Below are positions 26,224 through 32,748 of a stretch of 36,084 nucleotides of DNA, piece after piece. Position numbers and translations under genes: made by a program. Position 1 is the first letter of the stretch, and every line of letters starts with the position of its first letter. Source of the DNA: an uncultured Clostridia bacterium (GTDB lineage Bacteria; Bacillota; Clostridia; TANB77; CAG-508). The DNA lies in assembly GCA_947631225.1 (NCBI GenBank), contig CANRKM010000006.1:1-36084 (forward strand), in the 5' to 3' direction. The notes under the pieces were generated by a model. It worked only from the letters and a program-made list of their open reading frames with translations. It was not told where the DNA came from and made no database searches.

Positions 26224-27501
26224 TTATAATAATTTTTCTAATTCTTGAATTGTAGTTTTTGTTTTTTCTCCTGTTAAAATATTTTCTAGTTCTATTTCTT
26301 CACCTTTTTGTTTATCTCCTATTACAACCATAAAAGGTGTTCCAAGAATTTTTACATCTTTTATTTTTGCACCAATTGATAAATTTTGTCTATCATCTAA
26401 AATTACATTTATATTATTTTCTTGTAAATATTCATATAATTTATTTGCTAATTTTGCTTTTTCTTCATCTTCTTGTTTTACTACAATTTGTAACTTATAT
26501 GGTGCAACTGCTTTTGGCAAAACAAATCCACAAGGTACTCCATTTTTGTCTTTTACTAAATTTTGTTCATAAATTGCTGCTAAAGTTCTACTTACACCTA
26601 TTCCATAACATCCCATATAATACAATTCTTCTTTTCCATCTTTATTTATGTATTTTCCATTCATCATTTTTGAATATCTTGTACCAAGTTGGAAAATGTG
26701 TCCTAACTCCATTGTCCTTATTTCTTTAAATCCTGATATGTCTTCTATTTCATATTCATTTTTTAAATATTCTTCGTAATCTTCTCTTTCTAATATTTCT
26801 GTATTTAACCCTATTCCAGTTTTTTCATTATATAAAATTTTGTCTTCCCCTTGGTCTGATATAATCATAAATTCTTCTGATTTTTTTCCTCCCATTGCCC
26901 CATTGTCTGCAACTATTGGAATAGCTTTTAGTCCTAACTTTTCAAATATCTCTATAAATGCTTTTCTTACATTATCATATGATTTTACCATTGAGGCTTC
27001 ATCTATATCAAAACTATATGCGTCCAGCATTGTAAATGCTTTTCCTCTAAGTAAATATCCTCTTGTTCTTATTTCGTTTCTAAATTTTTCCCCAATTTGG
27101 TAATATGTTACTGGCAAACTTTTATATGTTTTTAATTTTTCTCTTGCAAATTCAAGCATTGCCTCTTCACCTGTTGGTGCTAAGCAAAATGTTCCTTTGT
27201 TCGATTCTGTAATTAACATTGTCCCATCATTTACATATGAATCATATCTTCCAGAATTTTTCCATATTGTGTCTGGTTGTAATATTGGAAGTAATACTTC
27301 TATACATCCATATTTATTTAATGTTTTTACGATTATTTTTTCTATATTTCTTTTTACTAATAGTGGAATTGTATTATATCCAAATATCCCAGCACCATAT
27401 TGTACTATTTGACCTGTTTGAATTAATATGCTTTGACCTGGATACATTTCATCTATGTTGTTTAATTTCATTCCACCATATCCTGTTTTAGATAATCTCA
27501 T
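26224..27501 (-). CDS. proS: Prolyl-tRNA synthetase, short form without the full editing insert
   Basis: A 425-residue class II synthetase. Motif 1 region EVLLPILQP, LAPTGEEAMLEFAREKLKTYKSLPVTYYQIGEKFRNEIRTRGYLLRGKAFTMLDAYSFD (motif 2), then YYMGCYGIGVSRTLAAI (motif 3), then an anticodon-binding domain (YKLQIVVKQEDEEKAKLANKL). The common bacterial enzyme is about 570 residues with a roughly 180-residue cis-editing INS domain between motifs 2 and 3; here that stretch is only about 100 residues. Start at 27501 (MRLSKTGYGG) after GAGGAGG; 27525 has no ribosome site. The frame is intact. Confidence 0.92.
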   Translation of the reverse strand: MRLSKTGYGGMKLNNIDEMYPGQSILIQTGQIVQYGAGIFGYNTIPLLVKRNIEKIIVKTLNKYGCIEVLLPILQPDTIWKNSGRYDSYVNDGTMLITESNKGTFCLAPTGEEAMLEFAREKLKTYKSLPVTYYQIGEKFRNEIRTRGYLLRGKAFTMLDAYSFDIDEASMVKSYDNVRKAFIEIFEKLGLKAIPIVADNGAMGGKKSEEFMIISDQGEDKILYNEKTGIGLNTEILEREDYEEYLKNEYEIEDISGFKEIRTMELGHIFQLGTRYSKMMNGKYINKDGKEELYYMGCYGIGVSRTLAAIYEQNLVKDKNGVPCGFVLPKAVAPYKLQIVVKQEDEEKAKLANKLYEYLQENNINVILDDRQNLSIGAKIKDVKILGTPFMVVIGDKQKGEEIELENILTGEKTKTTIQELEKLL

Positions 27502-27571
27502 TTTTAGTCCTCCTCTTTTATTCATTTAAGTTTGACTGATTGTCTTCATTTTAATCTACTATTCTACTTTA

Positions 27572-28158
27572 TTATTCTTCATTTAAATTTGTTTGTTCTT
27601 CATCTTCTATTAATTCATCAATTACTATTTGCTTGTTAGAGTCTAATTTATACCTCGGAAGTTCAGGCAAATCCTTTAAAGTTTTATAACCAAACATTTT
27701 TAAAAACTCATTGGTTGTTTTGTATGACATTGGCTTACCAGGTAAATCTGACTTTCCTGCTTCTTCAATTAACCCATATTCTAAAAGCTTATACATTGTT
27801 CCATCAACATTTACCCCGACGGATTGCTTCTATTTCTGCTCTTGATATTCTTGGATTATATGCAATTATGGAAAGTGTTTCTAATGCCGCATTTGAAAGT
27901 TTAGGCTTATTTCTTTTATCTATTATTTTACAAATATAATCATAATACTTTTTCTTTGTAGCAAGTTGGAAATTATCTTCTGCTTTTACTATTTCTATTC
28001 CTCTTTCTTTGTCTTCATACTCAAGATTCATCTGTTTTATTATTTCTTCTATTTCTTCTTTAGATTTTTCCAAACTTAAACACAATTCGTTTATATTTAC
28101 TTCCCTTCCGGCAAGCAAAGAGTATTGCTTCTATTGTACCTTTTATATTTTCTTCCAT
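27572..28158 (-). CDS. scpB: ScpB chromosome condensation protein, read through two +1 shifts at CGG
   Basis: ScpB is the dimeric winged-helix kleisin partner of the SMC-ScpA complex. Three frames join: 16 codons (MEENIKGTIEAILFAC), CGG 28108-28110, 97 codons (GREVNINELCLSLEKSKEEIEE to RAEIEAIR), CGG 27816-27818, then 81 codons (GVNVDGTMYKLLEYGLIEEAGKSDLPGKPMSYKTTNEFLKMFG). Total 194 residues, normal for ScpB. The start at 28158 is seen only when the first shift is accepted and has AAAGGAATG upstream. Both restored glycines are conserved family positions (LFASGE-type and IRGV). It ends about 70 bases before proS. Confidence 0.92.
27816..27818 (-). other. CGG +1 frameshift site 10 (scpB)
   Basis: Zero-frame gca atc cgt CGG ggt aaa tgt stops two codons later. 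Skipping C gives cgt GGG gta aat gtt gat, restoring the invariant EAIRGVN-x-DG. Confidence 0.94.
28108..28110 (-). other. CGG +1 frameshift site 9 (scpB)
   Basis: Zero-frame ttt gct tgc CGG aag gga. Skipping C gives tgc GGA agg gaa gta, so LFAC-GREV, the ScpB N-terminal helix end. Confidence 0.9.
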
Positions 28159-28225
28159 TATAAGGTTCATTCCTTTCTAAAAATGCTTTTTTGTATATGT
28201 GATATTTTTTATTTTGTAATATATT

Positions 28226-29662
28226 TTATCTTTTTCCATATCTGTCTATTGAAGGTTGGTCATGCTCAAAATCTTTTGCATATTCTAAATCTTGACCTAT
28301 TTGCTCTATAACTTCTTCATCACTCATTGTTTTATGATATTCATCTATTTTACTTAATATATCTCTTTCATTATAATATTCTTTCAAGTCTGGTAAAGTT
28401 TCATAACATTTTTCAAGCAAGCTATTTTCATGGCTTCGTGATTCATTTTTTGCTTCATTTGCATCTCTTGCTGCTAATTTTTCATCTTGTTTTCTTTCTT
28501 CTTCACGTCCAACACTTCTTTCTCCTTCACTTACTGGATCTAATTGATATTCTACAACATCTTCGCCTTGAACTAATTCCTCTCTATCATGATAAGATTT
28601 ATCTCTTGATGCTTGTACAAAAGATATTTCTTTTCTATTTCCATTTTCCGGTATTCTAGATTCATTTACCCAAGCATTACTATAATCTACTCCTAAATAC
28701 CAATTCTCGTTAACAGCATATCTTTCATTTACATTAGGTATTTGAAACAAAGATGTTCTTCTTGTATTAAGATTATTTGCTGGCTTTTTCGCTTCTTCTC
28801 CATCTTCATAACGTATTCTATCTTGCTCTGCTCTTTGTTTATCCTGACTACTTCCTAGGTCCATAGGTTTTATAATTGTTTCATCTAATTCTACCTTAAC
28901 TTTTCCATCTAATGATGTTACAAGTAGAGTATCTTGTGTAGCCCTTGGCTTACCATCTTTTGCAGTAAGCGTTGCTGAATCAACTGCAGTTAAATATCCT
29001 GTTCTAAATATTTTTTCATTTATATTATCTGGCATTCTTCCTTTTAATTTTTCTTCTAAATTTAAAATATCCCATAAATAGGTACCATTTATAACTTCTT
29101 CTAAGCTTATTCTGAAATTATTATTAATACTAATTTCATTTGCTAAATTAGATACTATATTTGGAGAAACACCATCTTTGCCCTTGTCTTCTTTAGATTT
29201 TTCTTTTCCTTGTGTCTTTTCTTCATGTTCCTTTTCTGCTAAATCTCTTTCCTCTCCACCTTTTTGTGAACCTAAAGCCTCATCATCGTCATTTCGTACT
29301 TGTCTTTCATTTTTTCTTCTTTCTAGTTTTAATTGTTTATTTAATAATTCTTCATCTATTTTAATGTCTTTGGCTGTTTCAAGCTTCATTCCATTTTCTT
29401 CACTTTGAGATGCTAAAACATTTCCTCTTGCATCATAAATTATATTAAATAATTTTCCATCATGTATCTCGCTTATAAAAAAAATTGGACCATTCCATTT
29501 TTTCCCAGTGTCTTTTTCTGTATAAGCAAAATATCCTACTTGTCTACATTCACTCTCATTTACTATAATTTTTTTATTAACACTTTTTTTTGCATCATCT
29601 TTACATGACGCAATTAAAGCATATAATATTTGTTCATTAGTTATATTTCTATCCTTTGCCAT
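28226..29662 (-). CDS. Large charged protein of unknown function
   Basis: A 478-residue soluble protein, no signal peptide or membrane helix. Residues 1-110 look folded (ILYALIASCKDDAKK, WNGPIFFISEIHDGKLFNIIYDARGNVLAS). 110-165 is a highly charged linker (EERDLAEKEHEEKTQGKEKSKEDKG). 170-260 is a second folded part with ATLTAKDGKPRATQDTLLVTSLDG. The remainder is charged and probably disordered apart from a C-terminal helix (ILSKIDEYHKTMSDEEVIEQIGQDLEYAKDF). I do not recognise the family. A weak resemblance to structural proteins with charged linkers is not evidence of function. Ribosome site AAGGAAGGTG precedes the ATG. Intact frame. Confidence 0.7.
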   Translation of the reverse strand: MAKDRNITNEQILYALIASCKDDAKKSVNKKIIVNESECRQVGYFAYTEKDTGKKWNGPIFFISEIHDGKLFNIIYDARGNVLASQSEENGMKLETAKDIKIDEELLNKQLKLERRKNERQVRNDDDEALGSQKGGEERDLAEKEHEEKTQGKEKSKEDKGKDGVSPNIVSNLANEISINNNFRISLEEVINGTYLWDILNLEEKLKGRMPDNINEKIFRTGYLTAVDSATLTAKDGKPRATQDTLLVTSLDGKVKVELDETIIKPMDLGSSQDKQRAEQDRIRYEDGEEAKKPANNLNTRRTSLFQIPNVNERYAVNENWYLGVDYSNAWVNESRIPENGNRKEISFVQASRDKSYHDREELVQGEDVVEYQLDPVSEGERSVGREEERKQDEKLAARDANEAKNESRSHENSLLEKCYETLPDLKEYYNERDILSKIDEYHKTMSDEEVIEQIGQDLEYAKDFEHDQPSIDRYGKR

Positions 29663-29777
29663 AATAAATCACCTTCCTTTTTTACTATATTTTTAATTGT
29701 AATAACATATTTTACATTTTTTTCGGTAATATAGCTTTCTTTTTTATATAAATTACTGCATGCATTTTTCATATAGC

Positions 29778-31022
29778 TTATTGCACACAATTTTCATCTT
29801 TTATATAATATTTTGTTCCTTTCATTTTGTCTGGCAAATACTCTTGTTCTACAAAATGCCCTGGAAAGTCATGTGGATATAAATACCCTTTGCTATATCC
29901 TAAATTTTCCATACCTTTAACTGGTGCATTTCTTAGGTGCATTGGTATTTCTCCTGTATCCATATTTTGTACATCTTCTAAAGCTTTGTTTATTGCTAAA
30001 TATGAAGCATTAGATTTTTTTGAAGTTGCAACATATACTGCTGCTTCTGCAAGAATAATTCTTGCCTCTGGCATACCTACCATATTTACTGCTTGCATTG
30101 CGGAATTTGCAACAACTAATGCATTTGGATTTGCCATACCAACATCTTCTGATGCTGCAATTACAATTCTTCTTGCTAAAAACATTGGGTCTTCTCCTGC
30201 ATTTAATGCTCTTGCTAAATATAAAATTGCTGCATCTGGATTTGAACCTCTCATAGATTTTATAAATGCACTAATATTATCATAATGGGAATCTCCATTT
30301 TTGTCAAATACTTGCTTTCTTTCTTGAATACAATTTTTTATAACTTCATCTGTTATATTTATTGTACCTTTAGAATCCATCTGGGTAGTTAATACTGCAA
30401 TTTCCAAAGCATTTAAAGATGTTCTTACATCTCCATTTGATATTATACTTAATTTTTTTAAAGTACTTTCTTCTATATTTATATTGTATTCTCCAAGCCC
30501 TTCTGGATTTTTAATTGCATTTTTTAAAATTTTAAATATGTCCTCTTCATTTAAAGGTTCTAGCTTTACTACCATAGAACGAGAAATTAAAGCTTTATTA
30601 ACTTCAAAATATGGATTTTCAGTAGTTGCTCCTATCATAATTATTGTTCCATTTTCTACATATGGTAAAAGTGCATCTTGCTGAAGTTTATTAAATCTAT
30701 GTATCTCATCTATAAATAGAATTGCTTTTCCAGTTGGATTAATCATAAAATTTTTGGTTTCTTCTATAACTGCCTTTATATCAGAAACTCCACTTGTTAC
30801 TGCATTTATTTTATAAAATTTATATTTTGTAGTTTCACTTATAACTTTTGCTAAAGAAGTTTTACCACATCCAGGTGGACCAAACAAAACAAGGCTAGAT
30901 AATCTATCTGCTTTTATTGTTCTATATAATAGTTTATCTTTTCCTAGAATATGTTCTTGTCCAACATATTCTTCTAATGTCTTTGGTCTTACTCTGTATG
31001 CCAATGGTTCATTTGGATTCAT
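29778..31022 (-). CDS. rarA: RarA/MgsA replication-associated recombination AAA+ ATPase
   Basis: A 414-residue clamp-loader-like ATPase acting at stalled replication forks. N-terminal RPKTLEEYVGQEHILG, Walker A FGPPGCGKTSLAK near 47, Walker B AILFIDEIHRFNKLQQDALLPYVE, sensor 1 GATTENPYFEVNKALISR, sensor 2 NGDVRTSLNALE, then the RarA-specific tail with SAFIKSMRGSNPDAAILYLARAL, PMFLARRIVIAASEDVGMANP and IPMHLRNAPVKGMENLGYSKGYLYPHD. Start at 31022 (MNPNEPLAYR) after AAAGGAG; the 31046 ATG lacks a site. Confidence 0.96.
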   Translation of the reverse strand: MNPNEPLAYRVRPKTLEEYVGQEHILGKDKLLYRTIKADRLSSLVLFGPPGCGKTSLAKVISETTKYKFYKINAVTSGVSDIKAVIEETKNFMINPTGKAILFIDEIHRFNKLQQDALLPYVENGTIIMIGATTENPYFEVNKALISRSMVVKLEPLNEEDIFKILKNAIKNPEGLGEYNINIEESTLKKLSIISNGDVRTSLNALEIAVLTTQMDSKGTINITDEVIKNCIQERKQVFDKNGDSHYDNISAFIKSMRGSNPDAAILYLARALNAGEDPMFLARRIVIAASEDVGMANPNALVVANSAMQAVNMVGMPEARIILAEAAVYVATSKKSNASYLAINKALEDVQNMDTGEIPMHLRNAPVKGMENLGYSKGYLYPHDFPGHFVEQEYLPDKMKGTKYYIKDENCVQ

Positions 31023-31126
31023 ACAAAACTCCTTTCTTTTTTTCATCTGGAAATGGTTCTTAAATCTCCTTAATTTTTACGTTTTGGAACAGATCTTCAT
31101 TTTAAAAAATATACCCTTTTCGAAGA

Positions 31127-32152
31127 TCATTTTATAAACATTGCATCTCCAAAGCTGAAAAATCTATATTTTTCTTCTACTGCTTTTTTATATGCTTCTA
31201 AAACAAAATCTTTTCCTGCTAATGCTGAAACTAACATTAGTAATGTGGATTTTGGTAAATGAAAATTTGTAATTAGAGCATCTATACATTTAAATTTATA
31301 ACCTGGATATATGTATATTCCAGTATCTCCTTCTTGAGGAATAACTAATCCTGTTTTTTCATCTGCTATTGTTTCTAATACTCTGCATGATGTTGTTCCT
31401 ACTGCAATTACTCTTTTTCCATTTTGCTTTGCTTCATTTATTTTTTTTGCATCTTCTTCTTTTATATAAAAATGTTCTGTATGCATTTTATGGTCTTCTA
31501 TGTTTTCTTCTTTTACAGGTCTAAATGTTCCTATTCCAACATGTAAAGTTACATTTGCAATATTTACTCCTTTTTTCTCTATCTTGCTTAATAATTCATC
31601 TGTAAAGTGTAACCCTGCTGTTGGTGCTGCAGCTGACCCATCATATTTTGCATATACTGTTTGGTATCTATTTTTTTCTTTTAATGTTTCGTGTATGTAT
31701 GGTGGAAGTGGCATTAAACCTATTTTGTCTAATATTTCATTAAAAATTCCTTCATAACTAAATTTTACTTTTCTTGTTCCACCTTCCATTATGTCTAATA
31801 TTTCTGCAATTAGCAGTCCTTCTCCAAATATTACTTTTGTACCTGGTTTTAATTTATTTCCTGGTTTTACAATTGTTTCCCATGTGTCTGCTTCTATTCT
31901 ATTTAATAATACAAATTCTACATTTGCTCCTGTTTCTTTTTTGCCATATAGTCTTGCTGGAATTACTTTTGTGTTGTTTCTTACTAAGCAGTCCCCTGGC
32001 TCTAAATAGTCTATTATATCTTTAAATACTTTGTTTTCTATTTTTTGCTCTTTTTTATCTAATACCATTAGTCTTGACATATCTCTTTGCTTTATTGGTA
32101 CTTGTGCTATTAATTCTTCTGGTAATAAATAGTCAAATTCTTCTAGTTTCAT
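31127..32152 (-). CDS. queA: QueA, S-adenosylmethionine:tRNA ribosyltransferase-isomerase
   Basis: A 341-residue enzyme that transfers and rearranges the ribosyl of SAM onto preQ1-34 tRNA, giving epoxyqueuosine. [94 protein letters not shown] and [15 protein letters not shown] are all family blocks; length is normal. No ribosome site lies directly upstream; AAGGGAG sits about 48 bases away beyond an 8-bp hairpin. Its substrate class includes the tRNA-Tyr(GUA) at 7050. Promoter at 32222-32250. Confidence 0.96.
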   Translation of the reverse strand: MKLEEFDYLLPEELIAQVPIKQRDMSRLMVLDKKEQKIENKVFKDIIDYLEPGDCLVRNNTKVIPARLYGKKETGANVEFVLLNRIEADTWETIVKPGNKLKPGTKVIFGEGLLIAEILDIMEGGTRKVKFSYEGIFNEILDKIGLMPLPPYIHETLKEKNRYQTVYAKYDGSAAAPTAGLHFTDELLSKIEKKGVNIANVTLHVGIGTFRPVKEENIEDHKMHTEHFYIKEEDAKKINEAKQNGKRVIAVGTTSCRVLETIADEKTGLVIPQEGDTGIYIYPGYKFKCIDALITNFHLPKSTLLMLVSALAGKDFVLEAYKKAVEEKYRFFSFGDAMFIK

Positions 32153-32163
32153 TTTTGTATAAT

Positions 32164-32193
32164 GCGTATAAATCTCTTAGTTATATTATACGC
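32164..32193 (-). promoter_or_regulatory. Hairpin in the queA leader between ribosome site and start
   Basis: GCGTATAA / TTATACGC, 8-bp stem with a 14-base loop. On the mRNA it stands between AGAAGGGAG and the ATG, so folding would bring the ribosome site close to the start. Confidence 0.5.
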
Positions 32194-32221
32194 TTTTCTC
32201 CCTTCTTTCTATAATATCTAT

Positions 32222-32250
32222 ATTTTACTACAAATTGTAAGAAATAGCAA
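32222..32250 (-). promoter_or_regulatory. Candidate sigma-A promoter of queA
   Basis: TTGCTA (32245-32250), 17 bases, TAAAAT (32222-32227) on the minus strand. The leader would include AGAAGGGAG and the hairpin. Confidence 0.6.
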
Positions 32251-32283
32251 CTTTTACTAAAAGTTTTTATTTTCCCCCCTTTT

Positions 32284-32290
32284 TTCGACA
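32284..32290. promoter_or_regulatory. Spo0A box (0A box) next to the small-peptide promoter
   Basis: TTCGACA, the complement of the 0A box consensus TGTCGAA, four bases before the TTGCAA hexamer of the peptide promoter. Confidence 0.55.
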
Positions 32291-32294
32291 AATT

Positions 32295-32322
32295 TTGCAA
32301 CTTTTATGTAATATAATATAGA
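32295..32322 (+). promoter_or_regulatory. Candidate promoter of the 44-aa peptide mRNA
   Basis: TTGCAA (32295-32300), 16 bases, TATAGA (32317-32322); a TATAAT also overlaps at 32312. Same -35 hexamer and spacing as the opposing antisense promoter. The leader begins with an AAGGT/ACCTT hairpin. Confidence 0.5.
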
Positions 32323-32344
32323 TTAAGGTTTTTACCTTGGAAAG

Positions 32345-32367
32345 GAGGTGAAATTTATGAACTCCTC
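32345..32367 (+). repeat. Direct repeat a, over the ribosome site and start of the peptide
   Basis: A 23-base repeat starting GAGGTGAAAT and ending TCCTC that matches 32562-32584 at 21 of 23 positions. GGAG and CTCC inside it can pair, hiding the ribosome site. Confidence 0.85.
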
Positions 32368-32491
32368 CAAACACAAGAGAAAAAGTACAAATAAAATTTC
32401 TAAACTATTACATAAATTTTTAGACTCTTTGAAAATTGTTTATGAAATTGTTAAAGTACTGAAATCTATCTTTGATGTTTTTCACGGGTAG
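32357..32491 (+). CDS. Small cationic peptide, candidate type I toxin (44 aa)
   Basis: MNSSKHKRKSTNKISKLLHK begins the peptide, which continues FLDSLKIVYEIVKVLKSIFD and ends VFHG. A basic N-terminus is followed by one amphipathic to hydrophobic helix, suggesting a membrane-active peptide. AAAGGAGGTG lies at ideal spacing before the ATG, but the codons for N-S-S contain CTCCTCC, which can base-pair with it, a typical toxin mRNA feature. A strong terminator follows within ten bases. The gene lies between divergently placed queA and sigE. It is not similar by eye to Fst, TxpA or BsrG. Toxicity is inferred from arrangement only. Confidence 0.65.
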   Translation: MNSSKHKRKSTNKISKLLHKFLDSLKIVYEIVKVLKSIFDVFHG

Positions 32492-32492
32492 A

Positions 32493-32528
32493 AAAAAATC
32501 CGACATGCCACAACATGTCGGATTTTTT
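32493..32528. terminator. Shared bidirectional terminator
   Basis: ATCCGACATG / CATGTCGGAT with a 6-base loop, A run on one side and T run on the other, so it terminates in both directions. It sits between the peptide gene and the antisense RNA. Confidence 0.92.
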
Positions 32529-32561
32529 GATAATTTTTAAATTATCTAGATTTATCACCTT

Positions 32562-32584
32562 GAGGTGAAATATATGAATTCCTC
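32562..32584 (+). repeat. Direct repeat b
   Basis: Second copy of the 23-base repeat. It also holds an ATG (32574) that opens only 13 codons (MNSSLIFLLYYKF). It lies at the 5' end of the antisense RNA. Confidence 0.85.
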
Positions 32585-32596
32585 ACTTATATTTTT

Positions 32597-32624
32597 ATTA
32601 TACTACAAATTTTAAATTTTGCAA
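32597..32624 (-). promoter_or_regulatory. Promoter of the antisense RNA
   Basis: TTGCAA (32619-32624), 16 bases, perfect TATAAT (32597-32602) on the minus strand. Confidence 0.7.
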
Positions 32625-32653
32625 CATTATTTTCAATAATTTGTTACAATCTT

Positions 32654-32670
32654 TTCGACACAATTCGACA
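32654..32670. promoter_or_regulatory. Tandem Spo0A boxes upstream of the antisense promoter
   Basis: TTCGACA at 32654-32660 and again at 32664-32670, exactly 10 bp apart, the same helical face. Both are the exact complement of the 0A consensus core TGTCGAA. They lie 30-46 bases upstream of the -35 hexamer. Confidence 0.6.
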
Positions 32671-32748
32671 ATTATTATATGAAGTAAAAAAGTTCAACCG
32701 AAATTCATACTAAATCCTAATTATAAATTAAAAATATATAACTGTTTT

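Larger units (their letters stand above)
32492..32590 (-). ncRNA. Candidate antisense antitoxin RNA
   Basis: A transcript from the minus promoter at 32597-32624 would start near 32590, carry the complement of repeat b at its 5' end and stop at the shared hairpin, about 99 nt. Because repeats a and b are near identical, its 5' end can pair over 21 of 23 bases with the ribosome site and start of the peptide mRNA, and the two terminator loops are complementary. Confidence 0.6.

Noticed and set aside
28423..29408. Long plus-strand frames opposite minus-strand genes (for example opposite rarA, sigE and the charged protein)
   Set aside because: They have Leu/Ser/Phe-rich shadow composition, no ribosome sites, and oppose well-supported genes.
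32574..32615. Second peptide gene MNSSLIFLLYYKF after repeat b
   Set aside because: Only 13 codons and no terminator of its own; the segment is better explained as the 5' end of the antisense RNA.
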